Shown piece by piece: positions 35,965 through 47,935 of a stretch of DNA of 64,000 bases. The DNA lies in contig JAPTOF010000002.1 of NCBI GenBank assembly GCA_028554755.1, positions 11,395,001-11,459,000 on the forward strand. Direction: 5' to 3'. The notes beneath the pieces are model-generated. The model did no database searches and was not told the origin of the DNA. It saw nothing but the letters and a program-made list of their open reading frames with translations. The DNA is from Cordia subcordata (taxonomy: Eukaryota > Streptophyta > Magnoliopsida > Boraginales > Cordiaceae). Position 1 is the stretch's first letter. The number at the start of each line of letters is the position of its first letter. The translations under genes and the position numbers were made by a program.

Positions 35965-38900
35965 CACAATTAGGGGTGAGCATTCAATTATTAACTAAAC
36001 CGAATAGACCGAATAGACCGAATTGAACCGAACTAAAGTTTTGTTAATCCTAAAAACTGAACCGAACCGAACCAAATTGCTGGAAAATAAAAAAAAATAA
36101 AAATTGAAATACATTTTGGTCTATTCAGTTCGATTCGGTAAAAGTCGAAATTGAGCAAAAAAAAGCTAAAAAATGAAAAAGAATAAATTTTTGTATTAAA
36201 ATACAACAAAACCTAAATCAAACACTCCTATTTATTAATCTATATTATAAACAATATATAATAAAACATTTAAATCCTAACTAAATTTGTTACAAATTAA
36301 AAAGCTCAATTAAGCTATATAATTGTAATTTTATGTAGTGTAAAGGCACCGAGTGTAACATTAACAAATGAAATACAACATTTACATTTTCAAAGTCCCA
36401 ACAATATAAAACATAACATAAAGTCATAAAGTCCCATAACAAGAAATACAATATTTAAACTAAAGTCCCCACAACACGGACATGCTTAAGTTCCTACAAG
36501 AAGAAATACAATATTTAAACTAATAGTTCTAACAACATTAACATTACAAAGTCTCAACAGCTTCAATTGTTCAAATAAAAATAAAAGTCCCAATAACAGT
36601 AAGTGGCTCTCTTCAAATTGATTCAACCGTTCATACAATCTCAAGTGCCAGCTCCAAAGCAACGTTTTGCAATCCTGAAAACAAACCAAATTTATAAATC
36701 AATAATGAAACCAAGGAGTAAATAACTAAAAAGGGAGGGAAAATAAACAAAATACATAACATATCACCTTTTTCAATTTTCTCAATCTCTGGTAAGTCTT
36801 CTTCAACATTAATTCGTATCGATGATGGACGAAGCCAATCTTGTGCACATAGCAAAGCTTGTACCAATTTAGGACTTAAAGAGTTTCTAAATGCATCAAG
36901 AACACGACCACCGATGTTGAATGCAGAATCTGATGCAATAGTGGAGATTGGAATGTCTAATATATCTCTAACATAACAAAAAATGATAGGAGTCTAGAGC
37001 TATTAATCTTCCACTACTATAATATGTCAAACTCATCATTTTCTTGTTCAATGTCTTCACCAAGGTACTTATCAAATTATGATTTACTGTTACTCTCTCC
37101 ACCCTTCTCCATTTTGCATCTCTTGTATTCTAGTTACATCTTAATCCAAGCTTTCTTTGTGGCATCATCAGTTTCTATGCTCAAATCTATGTCCTAATCA
37201 CTTCCTTTTCTATCATGTTCTTCAGGTACCCGCTTGTTCTTGTATTCTAAAACAAAGAATATATCAACTCTTTAACATTATTCCCCATTTCAATTCCTAC
37301 TTCACCATTATACATTTTCGAAATGGCAAATTGCACACGGTCCAACTTTTGTCCAGGATTAAGTACAATAGCTAAATAAGTCATTGGATTCATCTTTTTA
37401 GGATCCCTGAAATATTTTTCAAATTTTTGTATCATCCTCAATGCAATCATTCTTATATCTTAATCATCCTTATCCAACATCTCTAGCAATAGTGTATGAA
37501 CCCCAAAAATTTCTTGGAAAAATCTACTAGAAGTAACATACAAGGAGCCAAAAACTTTTAAAGTGAGTGAATAAAAAACTCTCAAGTAAACCAACATTCG
37601 TCTAGCATTATTCCAATCATCACTAGAAGGCACTCCATGAAACTCATCCTTTAACTTATATCTAAATACAGGTTCTTGATCATCAAAACTTCTAAATGCA
37701 AGTTCATATTTCTTAGATGTCTCTATCATCAAATAAGTTGAGTTCCACCTCGAAGAGACATCTAAGCACAATGAGTTTTTACATTAAACTTTTTCACTTT
37801 TGGCACATTCTTTAAACTTCCTTAACCTAGCTTGAGATTGTCCAAGATAACGTATAGCATCTCTAATTCATTTAACTGAATCCCCAATCTCTTTCAATCC
37901 ATCATTAGCCACTAAATTAACTATGTGAGCAATGCATCTTATATGAAGATGAGCATATTTCACAATGCTAGTTCCCCATTGATTAATCTTTTCGTTTAAA
38001 AACCTAATTGCAACATCATTAGAACTTGCATTATCAACTCATTGTGAACACCTTATCAATTCCCCAATCATTCAAGCAATCCACAATTTCTCTACCCAAG
38101 TCCTTCCCCTTCTGACTAGAACTTGGATAAAAATTAATAATCTTTTTTTGCAATTTCCATCCATTGTCAATCCAATAGGCTGTAAGGCTTATAAAATTAA
38201 TTTTTTGTTGCACTATCCAAGTATTAGTTGTGAGACACACCTTTTGATCAGTCCCTTTGGACATTTTTTTCAACTTTAATTTTTCAGAAAAATAAAGCTC
38301 ATAACAATCCCTCAACACTGTTCAACGTGAAGGAATACGAAACCTAGGACATGCTTGAGACATGAAATGTCTAAAACCATAACCCTCTGCAAACTTAAAA
38401 GAGAGCTCATCAACAATAATCATGAAAGTAAAAGCTTTTCTAATGGCCTCTTGGTCAAATCTCCATGCCGTAAAGTACATTCACGATTACCCTTTACTTG
38501 ACCCGTCAAAGACGCTTGTAAACTCAATTATGTTTTCTTCGTGTCTACACTATCAGAAAATTTCTTACAATTTGACATATGAGATCTTCAAAGCAGTGGT
38601 CCCATTTTTCTTTGGATTACAACAAAATTCTCTAGCACAATAATTGCATTTACCTTTTATCTCTTCTTCATCATTGGTAAACTTAGTGAAATGATCCCAC
38701 ACCACCGATCTTGGTTTCATGGCTTTTCTTTTTGGCTTTGAAGTAGCTACTGTGCCAACTTCACTTGTGGGTTGAGGCTCACTACTTTCCATAGTCTCCT
38801 TAATGTTGTCTAATTCACCGACTTATGACATCAATATCAAATGTAACAAGAAGCTAGGATGAATACAACCATTTATTTTGAGAAAAGTAATGGCCCTACT

Positions 38901-40160
38901 CAACAACCATTTATGAAATTTGATTACATTAAGTCTGACAAAGTGTTTACTTTTTTATAATGAACAAGGGAAAAAATAGAATTAATGGAATCAAAACACA
39001 ATTCAAAATCATGCTTAAAACACAATTCAAGATCATGTAATGAACCGCAATGAAACAATGCATTATTTACTCAGTTTTTTGTGTATGAGGCTGCAAAAGA
39101 AATTGGTGTAACTCATCATTCTCATTCTACTCTGGTTTCCCTCAATATTAAGTCATCTTCCTTTTCTAAAAGTAGACCAGACTTAAATGGTAACTAGCAT
39201 TATACCGTACAATGGATGGGGTGACAATAAAATTTGGATAATATTTTTTTGTAATAAAGAAGTTATATTACGTGTAGAGATTGACATATTTATTTTTCTA
39301 ATGTATATATGGAGTATTATAAAAGCTATACATAGAGAGAGTATGTAACGTGTAAACAAACACTTCATTTAATCCAAAAAAATATTATTTAATTCAAAAA
39401 AATACAAGTCAAATTTTGAGAAAAAAAGGTATTTTGAGTATATGTCCATGATAGAATTCTTTTCTTTTTTTCCTTCAAAAGATGGTTGTCAAAAATTTGA
39501 GCCAAAGAAAGATGGCATCAAATAAGTCACGTATTAGCTCTTGATACTTCAATAATTTATAGCGTACAGCTGCTTGAAGTGGTAACTAATAGATATCCCG
39601 AACAAATAGCTCAACAGTTAAGAGAAGAATTTGACACGGAAGGATGAGCTAATTATAGCAACTAATTATAGTTTATGCGCTTAAAAAAACAAAGACGCAT
39701 CATGTTCTTCATTAATGGTCATATATGCAATTTTGATAAGATGACTATTAAGAAAACTGATCTCTAGACATAACCAAACCATAAAAATTTAAAACTTAAA
39801 AAAGTTTGCACTAAGAAAAATTAGGGAAGACCTGGAACAAAAGCTTCCAAAACCAAACCACCCCACTTCATATTGCCAAAAGATAATAAAATCATAACCA
39901 CATTGCTAAAGGTAAAAAAATTTTCAAAATTTCATAAAAATTGTTAAAAAAAATGAGAATACATTAGGAAAAAGCCAAAATTTCAAACAAAGAAGAAAAA
40001 AGCAAAGTAACCTAGTCTTTTATTGTGAGCTATTGAGCTTGAATCGTCTTGTCTCACTATATGTCTAAGAGAACTTGAAAAATCTACAGAAGAACAAGAG
40101 CTTTCAGAGAAATTTAAGAAAAAAATCTACAAGAGAACTCAGAAAAAAAAAACAAAAAAG
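35965..40160 (-). mobile_element. hAT superfamily transposon remnant within the copia RT
   Basis: The left terminus taggggtgagcattc (about 35970) is a typical hAT end, followed by subterminal accgaatagaccgaa words. The body encodes a decayed transposase on the minus strand (36630-38792). No matching right terminus or 8-bp duplicate is seen before copia sequence resumes near 40177. About 350 bases of copia RT expected between MTQ and HLSYFLG are absent. The right end therefore seems lost by deletion. The block 38800-40160 holds AT-rich DNA of unknown origin, possibly the transposase 5' leader. Confidence 0.7.
36630..38792 (-). pseudogene. hAT transposase (RICESLEEPER-like, BED zinc finger), decayed
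   Basis: Reading on the minus strand from 38792: a BED zinc-finger region (SVVWDHFTKF, CNYCAREFCCNPKKNGTTAL) that loses frame before its histidine; CLTTNTWIVQQKINFISLTA with YWIDNGWKLQKKIINF, the hAT catalytic-domain start; CLDVSSRWNSTYLMIETSKK, a strong family hallmark; then NPMTYLAIVLNPGQKL and a C-terminal dimerisation segment (near 36960-36800) with a degraded STIASDSAF-type motif and LVQALLCAQDWL. Several stops and frameshifts separate the pieces, so no active protein is made. Confidence 0.85.
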
Positions 40161-40176
40161 ATCTAAAAGAGTAACC

Positions 40177-41030
40177 TAGGTCATTTATCCTATTTCCTAG
40201 GAATTGAAGTACAACATACATCTAATGGTCTTCTTTTCAATCAGACCAAGTATGCTAGGGACTTATTACAAAAAGCTGGTCTTTCATTTTGCAAGCCTAT
40301 GCAAACTCCAGCTGCATCCAAGCAATCTACTGCCACAGCTTTCTCAGCAATTCCCTATTCTAATCCTACTCATTTTAAAAGTATGGTGAAAGCCCTCCAG
40401 TATATTACTAACAAGACTTGAGTTATAGTAGGCAGTTAACATGATTTCTTAGAAAATGCATGCTTCTACAGAAGCAGATTATGTTGCTTTAGAAAAAGTG
40501 CTAAGGTACATTAAGGGTACACTGATACAGGGGTTATTGTTCAGGCCTGGAAATTTAACTCTTTATGCCTTTGCTAATAGTGATTGGGCATGTGATGTTC
40601 AAGACAGGAAATCAACTACTGGTTACTGTGTTTTCTTAGGGCCTAATCTCATTTCTTGGAGCTTCGAGAAACAACCTACTGTGTTTAGAAATTCAACAGA
40701 AGCTCAATACAAGGCAATGGCACAAACTTCAGCTATGGTTACTTGGCTAACATATATACTACAAGACTTACATATTCCTGTATTGCCTCATACACTAGCC
40801 TATGATAACATTTCAGCTATTGGCCTAGCCTCTAATCTAGTTTTCCATGGTAGATCTAAACATATTGAACTGGATTACCACTATGTCAAGGAGCTTGTGA
40901 TTGTAAGAAAACTGATCATTTCCTCTCTACCATTCTCAAAGCAGCTAGCTAATCTTTTCACCAAATCACTATCCACTACTCAATTTCAATATATCAAGAG
41001 CAAGCTTCCTCTGGTGATCCAACATCAGCT
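40177..41030 (+). pseudogene. RT C-terminus and RNase H of the older copia element
   Basis: Resumes with GHLSYFLGIEVQHTSNGLLF and NQTKYARDLLQKAGL, then, after a stop, ADYVALEKVLRYIKGTL, NSDWACDVQDRKSTTGYCVF, EKQPTVFRNSTEAQYKAMAQ, AYDNISAIGLASN and HGRSKHIELDYHYVKELV. RNase H catalytic aspartates (DWA, YDN) and the STEA glutamate are visible. The long open frame 40456-41043 is the best-preserved part of this element. Confidence 0.88.
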
Positions 41031-41040
41031 TGAGGAGGGA
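41031..41040 (+). promoter_or_regulatory. Polypurine tract of the older copia element
   Basis: TGAGGAGGGA lies directly before the 3' LTR, the expected position of the plus-strand primer. It overlaps the last codons of RNase H. Confidence 0.75.
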
Positions 41041-41286
41041 TAATAGAGATAAGTCCATGAGTTGTTAGAGTAGCTATTCATTACTCTATGTAAACAGTTA
41101 GTTATAAAAGATGTAGTGGGATAGCTGTTATGCAGTCTGTTTAAGTTAGTTAGACTGACAAATTGAAGGCTTTTAGAAGATTCGTATTGTAACTAACATC
41201 TATAAATACATGTCTCCGTAATCAGCTGAACTTAATAGAAAATATCTTCTCCTCATTATATTCTCTTCTCTCTCTAGAAGTTATCA
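41041..41286 (+). repeat. 3' LTR of the older copia element
   Basis: 246 bp, taatagagataag to gaagttatca. Relative to the 5' LTR it has about a 9 to 12 base insertion after gcagtctgttt and roughly 25 substitutions. Confidence 0.85.
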
Positions 41287-41291
41287 ACTTT

Positions 41292-42492
41292 AACTTCCCA
41301 TATGATTAAAAATAAGGATAATTTTGTAAAAATATATAAAATATTATGAATTTTAACACTTGTGGATGTGAAAAAGGCATGTGCAATGCACTCTTCATTA
41401 ACTCGAGCTGAAAAAATTAACATAGGAGATTATATACTACCTCTTGAAAAATACAAAAGGGTGACGTAAGTGACGTAATAAATTTAAGAGATAGTAGAAA
41501 AATTAGCTAATAAGATAAATCACAAAAAAATAACGTACATGTTATCAAATCAAAAAATTATGGTTTATATAAACTGTACTAATTAAGAAGTGTGAAATAC
41601 AATAATTATTATAGGGTTAGTTCTTGATCCATTATATATCTTACAAGTGATATTCTTCTAATAAAATACAGGTATGACGAGGTGCACCATATACTAATGG
41701 CATAACAACCGCACGAATTTGGTGTTGGAAATGTCTTACTCATAAGCAATGTCCTGAGAAGTTGGGAGGAAACATCATCAAGATATACAACAAATCTAAG
41801 AAAGGCAAAATTAATTAGCCAGTTGTTGAGAGTAGATTTGCAACTTTGCTCTCAATAAGATTTTATTATTGAGATATCATTTTCAGAACTTTCTTTGTTG
41901 CATTTCCAAAACTTTTCCTATCGTCTGCTGCTTCTAAGGAAAGTGACCATTATTTTTAGTGGGAAAAATGCCCTTTTCACGAAAAGCATGGGCCAGTGTT
42001 CCTTGTGGTACATGCTCTGTATCAATTGGTAATTACTTAATTAGAAAATCGCTAATCATTTATCCCAAGATAGGTTATAAGATGGATTTCTCCCAACAAA
42101 ATATCGTTAATCATTTATCTTAAGATAGGTTATAAAATGGATATAGTAATCAAAGGATTTCTCCCAACAAAGAATTCCCTTGCTTTGTTTTCACTTCGCT
42201 CATGTGTGACACTCCTTGCTCCATATCAAAACCAATGAGGTCTGTTAATTTCACATCTAAGTGATACCTATCCAATATTTTATATATAAATCAATATATA
42301 TTTAACAACAGTATTCTAAAAAAATATACTAATATCTTAGAGAAGAATGTACCTAAAATCAAATATTTCAAGCGGGCTTCCAGGGAAAATTAGACCTTTT
42401 TCTTATGCTGCGATCACATAAAAACACAATTTATAAATGTAAGAGAGATCCCAGTATCATAAACTAAATTTTAGAGTTTAAGATGGGACAAA
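41292..42492. other. Intergenic DNA, nothing recognised
   Basis: AT-rich, no domain-bearing ORF. A short near-duplicate (ttaatcatttat followed by ataggttataa) occurs twice near 42050-42130. Confidence 0.5.
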
Positions 42493-42722
42493 GGACCCGT
42501 TTAGATTGACTTTTTTTTAAAAGCATTTTTTAACAATTTTTAAAAAATAACTTTTTTGAGAAAATGAAAATTTTAACTTCTAAAAAAAGTTATATTTAAA
42601 CTTTTTTCAGAGTTTCAGCTTTTTTGAAAGTCAAATCAAATAGTTTTTGTAAATTTAATATAACTTTTTTAGAAAAAAAAATATTTTTTCATGGAAAAAA
42701 AAAAACCAATTTAAACAAACCC
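42493..42722. mobile_element. Tourist-like MITE, recurrent family
   Basis: Left end ggacccgtttagattgac and right end ccaatttaaacaaaccc are diverged inverted repeats of the recurrent family, with the same A-rich/T-rich interior and catgg word near the right end. No clear 3-bp duplication. Confidence 0.6.
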
Positions 42723-43327
42723 AAAACCTTCTACGGATATTAAAATCTAAGATTCTCCAAAAATGCGTAGTTGATTTGAAATAGATTGGGTTGATGATAT
42801 GTCAATCCAAAGTACATGGTTGTAGGTGGATTATCTAAATTATGTCTACACACAACATTATGCGATAGATTTAGTGAATCTTGAAAATGGCCTCATTAAC
42901 TCTCCCTTTCATATAATTAAGCGTCAGTACCCTACGACTACGATGCATAATAGAGTATATGTAATACACAAGCATATATATTGGATTATATCAATTTAGT
43001 AATTCAATGATACGCACTTAATAAAAATTACAAACAAGTCAAGATCGATCTATAATTATAATAAGAATATATAAATTAAAATTTTCAATTTTAGTTACAG
43101 TAAGTTATTGATCGATTACTTTGATCGGCACACCACGTGATTCTTCTTAAACCTTCCTGGTTGAAATAATATTTCCTCACGCATTACTTGCATCCAAAAA
43201 TGTCGACATCTCTATTTCGACGCGTAGCCTCAAAAAGTCAAATCATCCACCAGACTTTGCGACTTCTTTAAAGAGGAGTACCACGTACGAAACATTTTGA
43301 ACTCGGACCAGGTCACGAAATCATTTA

Positions 43328-43544
43328 GGGCCTGTTTGATTTTTTTTTTCAAAAAAAAAAAACTTTTTTTTAAGTTAAATTAAATTTATAATAATTATTT
43401 AATTTGGCTACAAAAAAAGGTGAAACTCTAAAAAAAGTTCAAATACATCCTTTTCTAGTAGTCTGAATTTTTAACTTCTAAAAAAAATTATTTTACAAAA
43501 ATTATTAAAAAAACGTTTTTAAAAGAGCCAATCCAAACGCGCCT
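43328..43544. mobile_element. Tourist-like MITE, recurrent family
   Basis: 217 bp, begins gggcctgtttgatt and ends ccaatccaaacgcgcct, with TTA at 43325-43327 and 43545-43547. Inverted orientation of the internal foldback relative to 25586-25818. Confidence 0.72.
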
Positions 43545-43547
43545 TTA

Positions 43548-43937
43548 GAGCTTGTTTGGTTTTGCTGTTTTTTACATGCTTATAAATAGTTAATACTTAT
43601 AAACAAGTGATAATTTATCTACTTATAAATTATTAATATATTTGGTAAATAAATACTTGTATATAATAATATTAGTTAAATGATTAAACAGAACCTTTCA
43701 TTAATTAATACTGCAATATTCTTGAGTTTTTTAAAGGTGAAAAGGTCTTTATTTATAGTCAACAACGATGAGAGCTTATAAGCTGCTTAGAAGAGAAAAA
43801 TAAAAATAGGGTACGTAGCTAGTATTTAATGGCTCATCTAAAAGTGTCTTAAGTTTCTGATCTGAGCATGTCATTTTTTTTTTTTTTTGACTTGTAAGTT
43901 GGTTTGACCAATATAAGCCTAGTCAAACGGCCTTTTA
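43548..43937. mobile_element. Possible second MITE abutting the previous one
   Basis: Starts gagcttgtttggttttgc right after the preceding MITE and ends gtcaaacggccttt; the ends are loosely inverse. Repeated acttataaa words fill the left part. Flanking duplicates are not convincing. Confidence 0.35.
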
Positions 43938-43939
43938 AC

Positions 43940-45937
43940 CTTCTTGATTTATGACGTGATTGGGGCAGCAGCCGTTGAACTTTGCGAAAATGGTTAGAAA
44001 AAAATTACTTTTTTCTTTTTTTCTTTTCTTTTTTTTTTTTGAATTTGTTAGTTTCTTTTCTCTGAAAATAACTCAAGTTGGATTGTTGTTATATGAAGTC
44101 TGCTAGCATGTCATTGGTTTGCCAGTTCAAGGTCTCTTTTTGTGTTAGTTAAATAAACTCCAAGTCAATGTACTTGCATGAACTTTTACGCCTGCAGATG
44201 ATTGTCATATTAATAAATTAAGTCAAGTCTTATTCTATTTATATGGGGTTGATTATATTAGTATAAGATGATGTTATTCATTTTTGCTCGTATATATTTC
44301 TATGTTAATTTTATACATATAATTAAAATTTCATTTAAATATCTTTATCTTACTCATCTTATTTTTTTGTCTACTCTTATTATATCTATTTTTTAATTTT
44401 TCAACTCTTATTATAATTTACTGTTTTCATAACTTTACATATTTTAACATATACCTTCACATATCGTCTCTTTTTATCAGCCTGTTTGGCCATCTACGAT
44501 ATCATATTGGGACGACTAGGAAAATGTTGATTTTAGCGTTTCAGATTCCCAAAGGGCCTAGGCGCATGACAATTGTCATTCAACAGAAAACCCACAAACA
44601 AAAGACAAGAAGTTAGATGAAGCTGTGAAAAAAGTCAAATTGGTCATGAATGCATTAGAGTGTAACACAATATATGTTCAAGGATGGAACGCTGTTTACT
44701 AGTCAAACTTAAGCTCTGCTGGATTATTGTAGATGCCCTTAAATCTTATGAGACATTTTCTTTTTTCTCTTTAGAAAGAAGAAGCAGTAGTTTTCAAAAT
44801 ATTTATTATAATGACTCGAACTTGAAATTCATAAGTCTCGTATCAATCCATCATCCATAATTAGTTCTTTTAGTTGACTGACACAAAATATGATCAAGTC
44901 ACAATCCGAAACGTTGTGAGGTGTGGAGGAAGCTGCATCGTATCACCCTAGAGCGACGGGTCACTCGAAGCAATATATTGAAGAGAATGATGAAGCTTCG
45001 GTATCATCTAGCTCCGTCTTGTGCCCAATATATTCCTCAGACACGAAAAATTAAATTACACTTTACGTACGTTCTAAATCATTTTTCTTATTTTTTTTCT
45101 ATATCGGATATAAGAAAAAAAGTATGATTTTTTCCCTTAGTCAAAAAGTATTCCATTACTAGAAAAACAAGTACGAGAGAGTTATCCAAGTTTTGAAGGA
45201 TGCATGTCCTTCAATAACAAATAAATCAAAGGTGAGGGACATTTTCTATAGCCAATATAATCACAAGCCAATCTATCTATGTCAAAGTTCTTAGGTATCC
45301 GCGAGTCAATTCATGACAATCTTTCAAATAATTGAAATTTAACGCAATTGATTCCGGTAGTTATCATCTAAATATTTTTAGACGGTAGGGTTTAACTTTC
45401 AAATATAAAAAATCTTGGGAAAGTGATTGTTAACTGCTTTAACATCATTCTCAATAATAACGTAATTATAATCAAGATGAGAGGCAAAGATACATGCATT
45501 TTGAATGGTGATTTTGTCTCAATGAAATTAGAGATACCAACTGAAAAGTACGAAAAAATTATTTTCATAATGACTTATGTCATAACTGTCCAATTATGAA
45601 AATAATTTTTTGTAACATAAAAAGTATAAACACTCGCAAACGATATAATACATCCCAAGTAAATTCGACTATTTATTAAATTTTATGCGTTACAAGAATA
45701 TTGTACACTGAATTATCATATTTTCTCTCTCTCATTTGAGGCAAATGTTTCATGATATAGCATGAACTTGGGCCGATGACATTATTGACATGAGGGCACG
45801 CACTCGTTTGATCCTACGGCCTAGATTTGCACGCATGTTAATATTTTAAAGCGCGATATATCAGAATATATCTCTACCGACGGATGAGAGGTTCTATCAT
45901 GCGCCTTAAACTGCTAAAATGCACTGTAAGTTTTCTT
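43940..45937. other. Intergenic DNA, nothing recognised
   Basis: AT-rich with T homopolymers (for example 44010-44040). Small open frames near 44921-45127 show no domain and no splice context. Confidence 0.5.
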
Positions 45938-45940
45938 TAA

Positions 45941-46735
45941 GAGTGTGTTTGAAAAGTTATCTTGTAATTGAATTTGAGAGTAATTCGAAATAATTATACA
46001 GTTAAGCGTGTTTGTCTAACTAAGTAATTATTTGGTTAGAGGTGAATTAAGTATAATTGGGTCTCCTCAATTACATTTTCAATTCTCATACAGAGATGTG
46101 TCAATTGGTGTAATTACACTGTGTAATTACTCTTTAATAACTTTTCATACTCTTTTATTCTTTTTATACTTGACATGTTTCACTATAAAATGAATATAAA
46201 TAATAAATAAATAAATTATTAAAATAAATAAAAGTATTAAATAAATAAGTCAAAATATATAAATATAAAATAAATAAAAATATAAATAATATTTTTGATA
46301 AATAATAAAATTTGAAAATATTTGTAGTAGATAATTTTTAGTGTTGTATATATTTATATTTATAATTCATATATTTTTAATGTCATTATTTTTATAATAA
46401 ATAATATTTTAATTTTAATTTTTTTCTTAAATTACATCTTTAAATATTTTTTTAGTATTAATATAAATTTTAAAAATAAATGTTTTTTAAATATTAAATT
46501 ATTTAACTGTTTAATTACCATTTGTATTATTAAATATGTCTTATGGAATTAAGGTGTAATTACACTGTGATAACCAAATATGTTGTGTGATTTAATTTCT
46601 GTGTAATTAATAGGCAGTGTAATTATTAATTGGATTGAACAAACTAAAGTAATAATCCCGCAAACTCAAGTGGTTTAACAGATCAAGAATTCACAATGTA
46701 GCCTTTGCATTACATTGTGGTGTCCAAACAAACCC
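45941..46735. mobile_element. MITE with TAA duplication (795 bp)
   Basis: Left end gagtgtgtttgaaaagttat and right end ggtgtccaaacaaaccc are imperfect inverted repeats. TAA flanks lie at 45938-45940 and 46736-46738. The words gtgtaattacac and taattgaa-like sequences occur near both ends. Very AT-rich core, no ORF. Probably Tourist-like. Confidence 0.65.
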
Positions 46736-46970
46736 TAAAAGTGAGGTTGGAACAATTTTGTAAACTGTACAGGGTGACGTGGCCTATGTTGGTGGTGTTT
46801 GTTGACTTGCCTTGTCTTAATCGTTTATAATCCGCTCATGATATCATAAAATTATGAGCGAAACTAATGCTTATATTTATATTATTTATCATAATTATAT
46901 GATTTATTTACAACAAGGGAATCCCACTCATAATAATATAATATTATGAAAAAATTCATTTGTTAATCTT

Positions 46971-47102
46971 TTCTTTTTTTTTGGTCACAAAGCAAACTTT
47001 TATTACTTGTAAACATACACATGATGAGATAGATCTGGTCTAAAAATACATCATTACAATAGCAACCACAGAACATGACCATCAGGAGGCCATAAATGTT
47101 GC
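46971..47102 (-). mobile_element. 3' end of an older retroposed sequence (poly-A, AATAAA) on the minus strand
   Basis: On the minus strand this reads into AATAAAAG (near 46998), then ttgctttgtgacc, then an A run (plus-strand T run ending about 46982). Its upstream portion continues at 47953 and beyond, because a younger L1 has split it. It could be a LINE 3' end or a processed transcript; the body (47953 to about 48540) has no recognised domain. Confidence 0.5.
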
Positions 47103-47119
47103 ATAAGACAACATCTTTT

Positions 47120-47935
47120 TTTTTTTTTTTAATAGGAGGCTAAGCTAGAATTATAATAAAGCTAGTCTTTGGTGTGGAACTCCCCTCAAGTCTTCCTCAA
47201 GCATGCTTCTAATCTGTGGGGGTGGATCTTGAAATACATGAACTCCAAACAAAAGGCTAAGACCATGGTTGGCCATCCAATCCGCACATTTGTTTGCTTC
47301 TTGGTAAACATGTTTAAGAGAATACTCCCGTGTTATGTGAGAATCTTCCTACATTCTTTCAGAACTAGTTGTAAGGTGTTTTATGGACAGTCCTCTCTCC
47401 ACATCCAAAGAGTCAGTATCTTAGAGTCTGTTTCAATCTCCAACTGCTCCAATCCATTATCCTTTGCTAGTTTAAGTCCTTCTAAGAGCAATTCAGAGAA
47501 ACAACAACCATATCGTGTTTGATAGCGTGCCTTGGTGAGATTGATTGACAAAGAACATCGAGAAAGAGGATTGGCGAGAAATGTTTATGCTTACGCTTTG
47601 GTGGATATGGCGTTGGAGAAATGAGAAGTTTCATAGGCAACACAGTCTACCATTGCACATGAAAGGGCTACCATCATCAGTTATAGTCAAGAAAAAAAAG
47701 AGGCGTGGCACACAAGAAACATGGGGGGTTTACCAGTGGAAAAATATTGGAGACTTATTAACTGGGAACCACCAGTTGAAGGGGCAAAACTTAATATTGA
47801 TGGGTGCTCAAAGGGAACCCGAGTCACGCTAGAGCGGGGGGCGTCTTTTCGCAACTCCGATGGAAAACGGATCTCTGGGTACGCTATGAATTTGGGGCAC
47901 ACTTCGAACAACCCAGCAGAGGCTAGAGCACTCTT
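47120..47935 (-). mobile_element. 5'-inverted (twin-primed) L1-type LINE fragment
   Basis: The left part (47120 to about 47520) is on the minus strand and encodes the end of an L1 RNase H domain (ELLLEGLKLAKDNGLEQLEI, ETDSK; further pieces in shifted frames include ANKCADWMANHGL), ending in a T run on the plus strand (the poly-A tail). The right part (about 47525-47935) is on the plus strand and encodes the beginning of the same domain (LINWEPPVEGAKLNIDGCSK, then NSDGKRISGYAMNLGHTSNN, AEARALL). The two halves are consecutive in protein but inverted in DNA. ATAAGACAACATCTTTT (47103-47119) and ATAAGACATCATCTTTT (47936-47952) flank it, 16 of 17 identical. Confidence 0.87.

Larger units (their letters stand above)
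29511..41286 (+). mobile_element. Older Ty1/copia retrotransposon with short LTRs, heavily invaded
   Basis: Plus-strand element bounded by LTRs 29511-29747 and 41041-41286 with perfect 5-bp target duplications ACTTT (29506-29510 and 41287-41291). The LTRs begin TA rather than TG and end TTATCA. By eye they differ at about 11 percent, so this insertion is older than the Sirevirus one. Internal order is gag, protease, integrase, reverse transcriptase, RNase H, all with frame breaks. At least four other elements are inserted inside: a Tourist-like MITE, a hAT MITE, a solo LTR and a hAT transposase element. The pol sequence suggests the Ale/Retrofit group of copia, which is tentative. Confidence 0.88.

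Noticed and set aside
39060..39200. Possible copia gag fragment (SKSRPDL-like frame)
   Set aside because: Only one short motif resembles gag and the surrounding frame has no further similarity; insufficient support.
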